Shown here: one piece after another, positions 8,400 through 16,428 of the stretch
Numbering within the stretch: position 1 is the first letter of the stretch
How the letters are laid out: each line of letters starts with the position of its first letter
Assembly: GCF_000797465.1 (NCBI RefSeq)
Contig: NZ_JSWG01000009.1
Coordinates: 62,001-126,000 of the forward strand
DNA from: Psychroserpens jangbogonensis
GTDB taxonomy: Bacteria; Bacteroidota; Bacteroidia; Flavobacteriales; Flavobacteriaceae
Reading direction: 5' to 3'
Length of the DNA: 64,000 nt
Position numbers and translations under genes: made by a program
The notes under the pieces: model-generated
Databases searched by the model: none
Seen by the model: the letters and a program-made list of their open reading frames with translations, nothing else
What the model was told of the DNA's origin: nothing

Positions 8400-8851
8400 T
8401 GAGCAATATTCGTATTACAAAACAGTTTTCTTTTGAAACAGGTCATGCCTTATATGGTTATGATGGAAAATGCAAAAACGTTCATGGACATAGTTACAGA
8501 TTAGATGTGACTGTTATTGGTCAACCCATTTCAGATAGTACCAATGTGAAGTTCGGAATGGTTATAGATTTTAGCGATCTAAAGAAAATAGTGAAAGAAG
8601 ACATTGTAGATGTCTTTGACCATGCAACGGTTTTTAATAAAAACACGCCTCATGTTGAACTTGCAAGGGAACTTCAAGCACGAGATCATAATGTATTGCT
8701 TGTAGATTATCAACCAACTAGTGAAATGATGGTGATTGATTTTGCGAAAAAAATAAAAAACAGATTACCAAAGAATATAAAACTACACTCTTTAAAACTA
8801 CAAGAAACAGCAACCTCATATGCGCAGTGGTTTGCTTCAGATAATGATTAA
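8399..8851 (+). CDS. queD: 6-carboxy-5,6,7,8-tetrahydropterin synthase (6-pyruvoyl-tetrahydropterin synthase family)
   Basis: 150 residues. Zinc ligands His16 (FETGHAL), His29 and His31 (VHGHSYRL), and the catalytic Cys25 are present; DFSDLK, FDHATVFN, PTSEMMVIDF and the C-terminal glutamate in LQETATS are all family signatures. QueD makes 6-carboxytetrahydropterin from 7,8-dihydroneopterin triphosphate, the second step of queuosine/7-deazaguanine synthesis. The other queuosine genes are not in the window. It overlaps lpxH by 8 nt. Confidence 0.93.
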   Translation: MSNIRITKQFSFETGHALYGYDGKCKNVHGHSYRLDVTVIGQPISDSTNVKFGMVIDFSDLKKIVKEDIVDVFDHATVFNKNTPHVELARELQARDHNVLLVDYQPTSEMMVIDFAKKIKNRLPKNIKLHSLKLQETATSYAQWFASDND

Positions 8852-9617
8852 ACCAACATACATAAAAATCCCTGAAGGGAAATCTATCTATTTTGCTTCA
8901 GACAACCATTTGGGAGCACCAACGATGGAAGCTTCTCTGCCTCGCGAAAAGAAATTTGTAGCTTGGTTAGATGAAGTTAAAACTGATGCTGCTGCCATTT
9001 TTTTATTAGGTGATTTATTTGATTTTTGGTTTGAATATGGAACAGTTGTTCCTAAGGGCTTTGTAAGAACTTTAGGAAAACTCGCTGAAATAAGTGATTC
9101 TGGAATTCCGATTTATTTCTTTGTTGGTAATCACGATTTATGGATGAATGGTTATTTTGAAAACGAACTCAATATTCCTGTATTTCATAAACCTAAAGAA
9201 TTTGTTTTCAACGACACCTCTTTTTATATTGCTCATGGAGATGGGTTAGGACCTTTTGACAAAGGTTATAAACGCATGAAAAAAGTATTTACTAATCCTG
9301 TATTTAAGTTTCTGTTTAAGTGGCTACATCCAGATATTGGGATGAAGGTTGCCCAATATCTTTCAGTTAAAAATAAATTGATTTCAGGAGAGCACGATGC
9401 CACCTATCTAGGTGCAGACAAAGAATGGCTCATTCAGTATAGTGGTACAAAATTAAAGGAAGCTCATCGCGACTATTTCGTATATGGACATCGTCACTTA
9501 CCAATGACTGTCGATTTAGAAAACGACTCTAAATATGTAAATCTTGGTGATTGGATTCAATATTATACTTATGGTGTTTTCGATGGCAAAGACTTTGAGT
9601 TAAAAAACTTTAAGTAG
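8844..9617 (+). CDS. lpxH: UDP-2,3-diacylglucosamine diphosphatase
   Basis: 257 residues from ATG 8844 (MIKPTYIKIPEG); an ATG at 8820 would lie wholly inside queD and adds no homology. Calcineurin-like phosphoesterase motifs appear in order: SDNHLG (Asp20, His22), LGDLFDFWFE, VGNHDLW, HGDGLG and YGHRHLP, supplying the two-metal centre. LpxH cleaves UDP-2,3-diacylglucosamine to lipid X in lipid A synthesis at the inner membrane. It is translationally coupled to queD by an 8-nt overlap. Confidence 0.9.
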   Translation: MIKPTYIKIPEGKSIYFASDNHLGAPTMEASLPREKKFVAWLDEVKTDAAAIFLLGDLFDFWFEYGTVVPKGFVRTLGKLAEISDSGIPIYFFVGNHDLWMNGYFENELNIPVFHKPKEFVFNDTSFYIAHGDGLGPFDKGYKRMKKVFTNPVFKFLFKWLHPDIGMKVAQYLSVKNKLISGEHDATYLGADKEWLIQYSGTKLKEAHRDYFVYGHRHLPMTVDLENDSKYVNLGDWIQYYTYGVFDGKDFELKNFK

Positions 9618-9657
9618 GTTTACACTAACTCCTTCGACCAAAAGGGAAACTAATATC

Positions 9658-10506
9658 ATGACATATTCTCAATTTAGGGATACGCAACAATCCTTTCTGT
9701 CTTCCAACGGAACCCTAAAATATATTGATAAAGGTGAAGGTGATGTTTTGCTTTTACTTCATGGTATTCCAACTTCTGGTTGGCTCTTCAGAAAGATGAT
9801 AGATGAATTGTCAAACAATTATCGTGTAATTGTTCCAGACATGTTAGGTTTTGGCTCGAGTGATTCACCAAAAGGATATGACATTTATGCGCCTCAAGAA
9901 CATGCAAAAAGATTACTTGAATTAATGTCGTTTCTTAACATAAACTCTTGGAACCATGTATTTCATGATGCAGGCGGTTTATGGACTTGGGAACTTATAA
10001 AGGTTGCTCCAGAAAAAATTAATGCGTTAATCATTTTAAACACCATTATTTTCAAGGAAGGATTTAATCCACCTATTCGCTTCAAAAAAGGAATTATTGC
10101 TAAGTGCATTATGGCGATGTATAGCACCGGAATTACAACGAATGTAATGCTAAATGGCTTGTTTAAAACTGGTCTAAAGAGTGATACAGAACTAACCCAG
10201 TTAGATATTGAAGGCTATAAAACACCTTTACTAGAAGGCAAAACAAAAGCTATGTATCAGTTCTTCAGTAATACATGTAATGATTTACCTGATTACACTA
10301 ACATTGTGAGTCAATTAAACATGCCAAAATTAATAATTTGGGGTAAAGAGGATGATTTTTTAGTCTTTGATAAAATGAAGGATAAGGTGAATGAATTTTT
10401 AATCTCTTCGCAAAAAAATATTCATCTGATAGATGCAAAACATTTCATTCAAGAAGAACAACCTAAGCAAATAAATAGCTTAATTCTAAAATTTTTAAAA
10501 AACTAA
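9658..10506 (+). CDS. alpha/beta hydrolase with Asp nucleophile (epoxide hydrolase/dehalogenase-like)
   Basis: 282 residues. LLLLHGIPTSGWLFR is the oxyanion region; the nucleophile strand reads HVFHDAGGLWTWE with Asp104 where serine esterases have Ser. An Asp nucleophile after His is the epoxide hydrolase/haloalkane dehalogenase pattern, but the neighbouring Trp that binds halide in dehalogenases is Ala here. An acid in WGKEDDF and His in DAKHFIQEEQP complete the triad. Its stop overlaps the stop of the convergent MFS gene by 4 nt. Substrate unknown. Confidence 0.8.
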   Translation: MTYSQFRDTQQSFLSSNGTLKYIDKGEGDVLLLLHGIPTSGWLFRKMIDELSNNYRVIVPDMLGFGSSDSPKGYDIYAPQEHAKRLLELMSFLNINSWNHVFHDAGGLWTWELIKVAPEKINALIILNTIIFKEGFNPPIRFKKGIIAKCIMAMYSTGITTNVMLNGLFKTGLKSDTELTQLDIEGYKTPLLEGKTKAMYQFFSNTCNDLPDYTNIVSQLNMPKLIIWGKEDDFLVFDKMKDKVNEFLISSQKNIHLIDAKHFIQEEQPKQINSLILKFLKN

Positions 10507-11789
10507 TCTGCATTTTCATGCTCTTCTATATCTTTTGTTAAGTCTAATTTCCTAAACGAAGGCAATACCGTAGCCGTTGTTATCACAGTAATTAAAGTCA
10601 TTGTGCCTCCAAAGACTACAGCAGTAGCTGTTCCCATAATTTTAGCTGTTAATCCGCTTTCAAAAGCACCTAATTCATTTGAAGATCCAACAAACATAGA
10701 ATTCACAGAAGATACACGACCTCGCATATGGTCTGGTGTTTTCAACTGAAGAATAGTTTGACGAATCACCATAGAAACACCATCAAAAATACCACTAAGG
10801 AATAAAGCAATAACAGAAATCCAAAACACTGAGGACAATCCAAAAGCGATAATACTTAAACCAAATCCGAAAACAGCAACAAGTAACTTTATACCTGCCT
10901 TTTTAACAATTGGAATATATGCAGTAACCAACATTGTTAAAAATGACCCAACATTTGGTGCAGCAACCAAAAGACCAAAGCCTTCTGGACCTACATTTAA
11001 AATGTCTGTAGCAAATACAGCAGCTAAAGCGATTGCGCCTCCAAACAATACAGAAATCATATCTAAAGTCAAAGCTCCTAAAATAGCCTTCGTTTTAAAC
11101 ACAAAATTGACACCTTCCTTTAAACTTTGAACTAGTGGTTCTCCAATATTCGGATTTAAAACAGGTTTCTTTTTAATTTGAAATAACATTACTAATGAAA
11201 ACATTACTAATCCGAAAACTATACAAAGTGACCAGTGGACTCCCATTTGATCATTTTCACCAAGCCAACTAATAGAAAATCCAGCAAAAGCTACACCTAA
11301 AACGCGAGCCATTTGCCACGTCGAACTATTCCAAGTGGCTGCATTGGGATAAACCTTTTTGGGAACAATTAAAGCTACTAATGAAAATATTGAAGGTCCA
11401 AAAAAGGATCGTAAAAGTCCACCAAAAAATACAAGCGCATAAATGGAATACAATATATGTTTAACAGACCATGTTTCAGATATTTCTGGAGATGTAATCC
11501 AAAACAGTCCAAAACTAATAATCGAAAACAAAGCAATACAAACCGCAAGTAGATTTCTCTTCTCTCTTTGGTCTACAATATGTCCAGCAAAAAGCGCCAT
11601 TCCTAAGGCTGGAATAATTTCCATTAACCCAATTAAACCTATATATAGAGGATCTTTTGTTAGCGCATAAACCTGCCATTCAATAATAACAAATTGCATA
11701 GACCAACCAAATACTAGAGCAAAACGGACCAATATAAAAATATTGAATTCTCGATACCGCAATGCTGCGTATGGGTCTTTTTTCGCCAT
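10503..11789 (-). CDS. MFS exporter (MFS_3/EntS-like)
   Basis: 428 residues with about 12 hydrophobic helices and the loop motif GHIVDQREKRNLL (motif A-like D-x-x-x-R-R region) between helices 2 and 3. The C-terminal half has MRGRVSSVNSMFVGSSNELG, typical of the EntS/MFS_3 branch that exports siderophores or drugs. No siderophore genes are nearby, so the substrate is open. It starts 2 nt after the recJ stop and is probably cotranscribed with it. Confidence 0.85.
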   Translation of the reverse strand: MAKKDPYAALRYREFNIFILVRFALVFGWSMQFVIIEWQVYALTKDPLYIGLIGLMEIIPALGMALFAGHIVDQREKRNLLAVCIALFSIISFGLFWITSPEISETWSVKHILYSIYALVFFGGLLRSFFGPSIFSLVALIVPKKVYPNAATWNSSTWQMARVLGVAFAGFSISWLGENDQMGVHWSLCIVFGLVMFSLVMLFQIKKKPVLNPNIGEPLVQSLKEGVNFVFKTKAILGALTLDMISVLFGGAIALAAVFATDILNVGPEGFGLLVAAPNVGSFLTMLVTAYIPIVKKAGIKLLVAVFGFGLSIIAFGLSSVFWISVIALFLSGIFDGVSMVIRQTILQLKTPDHMRGRVSSVNSMFVGSSNELGAFESGLTAKIMGTATAVVFGGTMTLITVITTATVLPSFRKLDLTKDIEEHENAD

Positions 11790-11791
11790 AT

Positions 11792-13480
11792 TTATCCCTT
11801 AATATCTCTAATTTTTAGCTGTAAACTCACCTTGCCTTGCCAATGGTTCTCGTCAATAGAATAGACTGTTTTAAATGGCTTTTTATTTTGAATCAACTCT
11901 AATTTATTTCCTAAATTGAATGCAATTCCAATGATTTTTTGAGACCCTTGCGATGCTGTTAAACGTAAATGTTTATCGTCTTCTCCAACACACTTACCAT
12001 AACCTGTATCCTGTACGTTTTCGGTCATGAAAATCGGTGTCATATTTCCAGGACCAAATGGCGCAAACTGACGGATGATCCGGTAAAACTTTGGAGTGAT
12101 GTCTCTCAATTCAATGAGTTCATCGATTTGAATTTCAGGAGTAAGTAAATTTCGGTCTATTGTTTTAGAAACTTCATCTTCAAATGCTTGTTTAAAAGCT
12201 TCATAATTTTCTTTTTTAAGTGTTAAACCTGCTGCATATTTATGACCACCAAATTGTTCAATATGTTCGCCACACGCTTCCAAAGCATTATAAACATCAA
12301 AGCCTTTAACCGATCTTGCAGAAGCAGCTAATTTATCTCCACTTTTAGTAAACACTAAGGTAGGTCTGTAATACGTTTCTATTAATCGAGAAGCCACAAT
12401 TCCAATAACACCTTTATGCCAAGACTCGTGGTATACTACAGAAGTTAGTCTATCTTCTTCTCCGTTTTCCTCAATTTGAATCAGTGCTTCTTTTGTGATT
12501 CTTTGGTCAGCTTCTCTTCTATCAAGGTTGAATTTATTAATATCTATAGCATATGCTGCTGCGAGGTTTAAATCCATTTCAGTAAGTAATGTCACGGCAT
12601 GATTACCGTGTTTCATTCTACCAGCTGCATTAATTCTTGGTGCTACTATAAACACAACATCGGTAATTGTTAGCTCTTTTTTATCTACTTCAGAAATAAT
12701 AACTTTGATTCCAGGTCTTGGATTATTATTTATGACTTGTAGTCCGAAATAGGCCAAAGCCCTATTTTCTCCAGTTATAGGAACTATATCTGCTCCAATT
12801 GCTGTGGCAACTAAGTCTAAGTATTCTGCTAATGCTTCAACTGACTGACCTTCTTTTGATGCTAAAGCTTGAATTAATTTGAATCCAACACCACATCCAC
12901 ATAAATCTTTATAAGGATATTCACAATCCTCCCGCTTTGGATCTAAAACCGCAATTGCTTTTGGAAGGTCATTTCCTGGTCTGTGATGATCACAAATAAT
13001 AAAATCGATGCCTTTTTCAGCAGCATAATTTACCTTATCAATAGCTTTTATTCCGCAATCTAATGCGACAATTAGTGTGAAATCGTTATCATGAGCAAAG
13101 TCAATTCCTTTATATGACACACCATAACCTTCGTCATATCGATCTGGTATGTACGTCGCGATATTATCGGACTTCGTTTTTAAATAAGATGACATTAGCG
13201 CTACGGAAGTTGTGCCATCAACATCGTAATCACCGTAAACTAGAATGTTTTCATTTTGAAGAAGTGCTGCTTCGATTCGCTCAACAGCCAAATCCATATC
13301 TTTCATTAAAAATGGATCATGTAAATCATCTAAACTCGGTCTAAAAAATGTTTTAGCCGCTTCATATGTATCTATACCTCGTTGAATTAATAACGTCGAA
13401 ACAGAACGATCTACCTGAAGTGCTTTTTGTAAGTCTTCAACAATCTTAGAATCTGGTTTTGGTTTTAAAGTCCACCGCAT
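11792..13480 (-). CDS. recJ: single-stranded-DNA-specific 5'-3' exonuclease RecJ
   Basis: 562 residues, typical RecJ length. DHH-superfamily motifs occur in order: VYGDYDVDGTTS (Asp84, 86, 88), ALDCGIK, ICDHHRPG and the DHHA1 domain with SARSVKGFDVYNAL and QFGGHKYAAGL; the C-terminal OB-like domain reads YGKCVGEDDKHLRL. RecJ degrades 5'-ended single strands in RecFOR recombination and mismatch repair, using Mn2+/Mg2+. It begins the two-gene minus-strand unit with the MFS exporter. Confidence 0.96.
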   Translation of the reverse strand: MRWTLKPKPDSKIVEDLQKALQVDRSVSTLLIQRGIDTYEAAKTFFRPSLDDLHDPFLMKDMDLAVERIEAALLQNENILVYGDYDVDGTTSVALMSSYLKTKSDNIATYIPDRYDEGYGVSYKGIDFAHDNDFTLIVALDCGIKAIDKVNYAAEKGIDFIICDHHRPGNDLPKAIAVLDPKREDCEYPYKDLCGCGVGFKLIQALASKEGQSVEALAEYLDLVATAIGADIVPITGENRALAYFGLQVINNNPRPGIKVIISEVDKKELTITDVVFIVAPRINAAGRMKHGNHAVTLLTEMDLNLAAAYAIDINKFNLDRREADQRITKEALIQIEENGEEDRLTSVVYHESWHKGVIGIVASRLIETYYRPTLVFTKSGDKLAASARSVKGFDVYNALEACGEHIEQFGGHKYAAGLTLKKENYEAFKQAFEDEVSKTIDRNLLTPEIQIDELIELRDITPKFYRIIRQFAPFGPGNMTPIFMTENVQDTGYGKCVGEDDKHLRLTASQGSQKIIGIAFNLGNKLELIQNKKPFKTVYSIDENHWQGKVSLQLKIRDIKG

Positions 13481-13502
13481 GCACTAATATAGAAAATTTT
13501 CG

Positions 13503-13925
13503 CTATATATTATGATAATGAATAGATGTTTTTACGTCTGCGAATCTTCTGAACATTTCCATCACACCACAATACTTTTCAATTGAAAGATCTACTGCTT
13601 TCTTAATCTTGCCTTCATCTAAATTATCACCATACAAATGATATTCAACAGAAACTGAATGGTAATATTTTGGGTGCTCATCTGTAAGCTCTCCATAAGT
13701 ATCAATTCTAAAATCGGAAAAAGGGACTTTCATTTTCTTCAGAATAGACACGACATCTAATCCAGAACAACCTGCAAGCGACGATAACATCAGGGCTTTA
13801 GGCGCTAATCCAGAATTATAACCTCCATTTTCAGGTGATGTATCCATAAGTAAGGTTTTCCCACTAGGATTATCTGAATCAAATTGTAAGTTTCCTTTCC
13901 AGTGTGTGACTACTTTATGAGACAT
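13503..13925 (-). CDS. OsmC-family peroxidase-like protein
   Basis: 140 residues with the two OsmC/Ohr cysteines, one in SLAGCSGLDVVSIL and one in IEKYCGVMEMFR. This places it in the OsmC branch (thiol-dependent reduction of organic or inorganic hydroperoxides, cytoplasmic). The short N-terminus GNLQFDSDN.. is typical of the stand-alone YhfA/OsmC-like subgroup. It is divergent from the CMD-type gene, with 57 nt between their starts; a redox role for both is plausible but inferred. Confidence 0.88.
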   Translation of the reverse strand: MSHKVVTHWKGNLQFDSDNPSGKTLLMDTSPENGGYNSGLAPKALMLSSLAGCSGLDVVSILKKMKVPFSDFRIDTYGELTDEHPKYYHSVSVEYHLYGDNLDEGKIKKAVDLSIEKYCGVMEMFRRFADVKTSIHYHNI

Positions 13926-13982
13926 ATCTAAAGAATTTTTCGTTACTTGTTAACTCAAAAATACCACTAAAAAAATAAACAT

Positions 13983-14585
13983 ATGGCATTAGTTACACCA
14001 TTATCTGCAGAGCACGATCCGGAAACAAAACAGCTTGCAGAGTTCTTTAATGAAACCCTTGGATTTTGTCCAAACTCAGTTCTAACAATGCAGCGACGTC
14101 CTGCAATTAGCAAGGCATTTATCAATTTAAATAAAGCTGTTATGGCTAACGAAGGTCGAGTGAACTCAGCCTTAAAACGCATGATTGCTTGGGTTAGTAG
14201 TAATTCTACTGGTTGTCGTTATTGTCAAGCTCATGCTATTCGTGCTGCAGAACGTTATGGTGCTGAACAAGAACAGTTAGATAATATTTGGGAATACAGA
14301 ACGCACTCTGCTTTTTCAGAAGCAGAACGTGCAGCTCTTGATTTTAGTTTAGCAGCTTCTCAAGTACCAAATGGTGTAGATGCTGATATTAAAAAACGCC
14401 TATACGAGCATTGGGATGAAGGTGAAATTGTAGAGATGCTTGGTGTAATTTCATTGTTTGGATATCTTAATCGTTGGAATGATTCTATGGGAACATCTAT
14501 AGAAGAAGACGCTGTAGAAAGCGGTAATCAATACCTAGGAAAACATGGTTTCGAAGTTGGAAAACATGATGGTTCTAAGTATTAA
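13983..14585 (+). CDS. carboxymuconolactone decarboxylase/AhpD-like protein (peroxidase-related)
   Basis: 200 residues. The active-site signature TGCRYCQAHAIRAAE supplies Cys78, Cys81 and His84 (CxxCxxH), the redox centre of AhpD-like CMD proteins. Two helical CMD units are visible, the second around ALDFSLAASQVPNGVD and EIVEMLGVISLFGYLNRWND. Members reduce peroxides through a thiol relay or act on lactones. It faces the OsmC gene across a short divergent spacer. Confidence 0.85.
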   Translation: MALVTPLSAEHDPETKQLAEFFNETLGFCPNSVLTMQRRPAISKAFINLNKAVMANEGRVNSALKRMIAWVSSNSTGCRYCQAHAIRAAERYGAEQEQLDNIWEYRTHSAFSEAERAALDFSLAASQVPNGVDADIKKRLYEHWDEGEIVEMLGVISLFGYLNRWNDSMGTSIEEDAVESGNQYLGKHGFEVGKHDGSKY

Positions 14586-14609
14586 ATTATAAGCTTTAGG
14601 TCTTAAACA

Positions 14610-15044
14610 ATGAGCAAAAGAACAATTCATCCTGATTTTTTAAATCATTTAAAGCATAAAGACCAATCGTTAATTGATTTATATACAGACTTACGTGAGT
14701 ATGTTTTAGAAATGCATCCTAAAAGCAATGAATTATTATATCATACGCATGCACTTACATCATTGTATACGGTTTTAGAAAAAATGGGTGACGGCTTTTG
14801 TATGATTCCTATATATACCAATCACCTCAATCTTGGATTTAACAAAGGAACTGTTATTAATGATCCTAAAAAGTTATTGCAAGGCACTGGGAAATGGATT
14901 CGTCATATTCCAATTAAAACAAAAAGTGACTACAGAAATAAAGATGTTGAAACCTTAATTAAATCTGCAATTGATTTGGCTCTAGAAGATACTACTGCAA
15001 AATACATCAATCAAGGATTGATTATTTCTAAAATAAAGAATTAA
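14610..15044 (+). CDS. DUF1801-type protein (YdhG-like)
   Basis: 144 residues. The pattern LYTDLREYVLEMHPKSNELLY then FCMIPIYTNHLNLGFNKG and GKWIRHIPI is that of the DUF1801/YdhG family, a small fold of unknown biochemical role. No signal peptide or membrane helix. It follows the CMD gene by 24 nt and converges with the UDG-family gene, 4 nt away stop to stop. No function assigned. Confidence 0.75.
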   Translation: MSKRTIHPDFLNHLKHKDQSLIDLYTDLREYVLEMHPKSNELLYHTHALTSLYTVLEKMGDGFCMIPIYTNHLNLGFNKGTVINDPKKLLQGTGKWIRHIPIKTKSDYRNKDVETLIKSAIDLALEDTTAKYINQGLIISKIKN

Positions 15045-15048
15045 TGTT

Positions 15049-15618
15049 TTAGAGCAGATTACTAATTTTCTCTTTCAACTTAGGAACAACTTCTCCTTCA
15101 AACCAAGGATTCTTAGTTAACCAAAATCGGTTTCTCGGACTAGGATGTGGTAATGTGAAATATTTAGGTAAGTAATCTTTATAATTCGCAACGGTTTCAG
15201 TTAAAGTGCGTTTAGCTTGATCTTTTAAATAATACTTCTGAGCATACATTCCGATTAAAATAACCAATTCCACATTATTCATATGGTCAAACAAAGGCTG
15301 ATGCCATTGTGGAGCACATTCTGGTCTTGGTGGTAAGTCGCCACTTTTCCCTTTTCCTGGATAACAAAATCCCATAGGAATAATTGCAAATTTAGTTTCG
15401 TCATAAAAGTCTTCATCAGAGACATTTAGCCATTTACGTAATTGTCTTCCAGATGCATCATCCCAGGGAATTCCAGAAGCATGTACTTTAGTTCCTGGTG
15501 CTTGACCAATAATAACAATTTTAGAATTTGGATGACCAGTAGCAATTGGTCTTGGACCAAGTGGTAAGTGTGCTTCGCAGGTACTGCATTGTCTTATGCT
15601 ATTTAATAATGCATCCAT
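15049..15618 (-). CDS. uracil-DNA glycosylase family protein
   Basis: 189 residues. Motif 1 reads IIGQAPG (Gln in place of the usual Glu of family 4 enzymes) followed by IPWDDASGRQLRKWL; motif 2 is HPSPRN. Cysteines in CSTC, FCYPGKG and PECAPQW could hold a 4Fe-4S cluster as in family 4/5 glycosylases. These enzymes remove uracil or related bases from DNA; the Gln in motif 1 leaves specificity uncertain. Confidence 0.8.
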   Translation of the reverse strand: MDALLNSIRQCSTCEAHLPLGPRPIATGHPNSKIVIIGQAPGTKVHASGIPWDDASGRQLRKWLNVSDEDFYDETKFAIIPMGFCYPGKGKSGDLPPRPECAPQWHQPLFDHMNNVELVILIGMYAQKYYLKDQAKRTLTETVANYKDYLPKYFTLPHPSPRNRFWLTKNPWFEGEVVPKLKEKISNLL

Positions 15619-15666
15619 AAAAACAAATTTACATTTGAGTGATAATAATTAAATGTCCATTAAGAA

Positions 15667-16338
15667 CTATTTGTTGCCAGCAACAACTATTACTATTTCG
15701 CCTTTTGGAGGTTTATTCGTGTAATAATCTAAGACTTCTTTTGCTGTGCCTCTTATTGTTTCTTCATAAAGCTTGGTTAACTCTCGTGATACAGAAACGG
15801 ATCTGTTTTCTCCAAAATACTCACAAAAACTTGCTAGTGTTTTTAGAAGTTTATGTGGACTCTCATAAAAAATAATAGTTCGAGGTTCTTCAGCTAATAA
15901 TAATAATCTGGTTTGTCTTCCTTTTTTCACGGGAAGAAAACCTTCAAATACAAACTTGTCATTTGGCAATCCAGAATTTACAAGTGCTGGCACAAAAGCT
16001 GTTGCACCTGGCAAACATTCTACATTAATTTGGTGTTCAACGCAAGCTCTCGTTAATAAAAATCCAGGATCTGAAATAGCAGGTGTTCCTGCATCACTAA
16101 TAAGTGCAATAGTTAATCCACTTTTCAGTTTCTGAATCAAACCTTCAACCATTCTATGCTCATTATGCATGTGATGACTTTGCATGTGTGTTCCGATTTC
16201 AAAATGCTTCAATAGTTTTCCTGAAGTACGTGTGTCTTCAGCAAGAATTAAATCGACTTCCTTTAGGACCTCAACGGCTCTAAAAGTCATGTCTTTTAAA
16301 TTTCCTATTGGAGTTGGAACAATATAAAGTTTACTCAT
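15667..16338 (-). CDS. rsmI: 16S rRNA 2'-O-ribose C1402 methyltransferase
   Basis: 223 residues from ATG 16338. The tetrapyrrole methylase fold shows TPIGNLKDMTFRA at the start, AEDTRTSGKLLKHF, ISDAGTPAISDPG and the C-terminal IFYESPHKL and KGEIVIVVAG. RsmI uses SAM to methylate the ribose of C1402 in 16S rRNA and contributes to decoding accuracy. Length is slightly short compared with ~280 in E. coli, because the extra C-terminal domain is absent, as is common in Bacteroidota. Confidence 0.93.
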   Translation of the reverse strand: MSKLYIVPTPIGNLKDMTFRAVEVLKEVDLILAEDTRTSGKLLKHFEIGTHMQSHHMHNEHRMVEGLIQKLKSGLTIALISDAGTPAISDPGFLLTRACVEHQINVECLPGATAFVPALVNSGLPNDKFVFEGFLPVKKGRQTRLLLLAEEPRTIIFYESPHKLLKTLASFCEYFGENRSVSVSRELTKLYEETIRGTAKEVLDYYTNKPPKGEIVIVVAGNK

Positions 16339-16428
16339 TAATAATTTTGATTGTTTTCAAATTTACAATCTTTAGTCTATATTAACGCAACCATTATCAC
16401 TATTTGGCATCTAGAAATAAACCAACCA

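Noticed and set aside
9658-10506. Annotated outright as haloalkane dehalogenase
   Set aside because: The halide-binding Trp next to the nucleophile is missing, so only the superfamily is stated.
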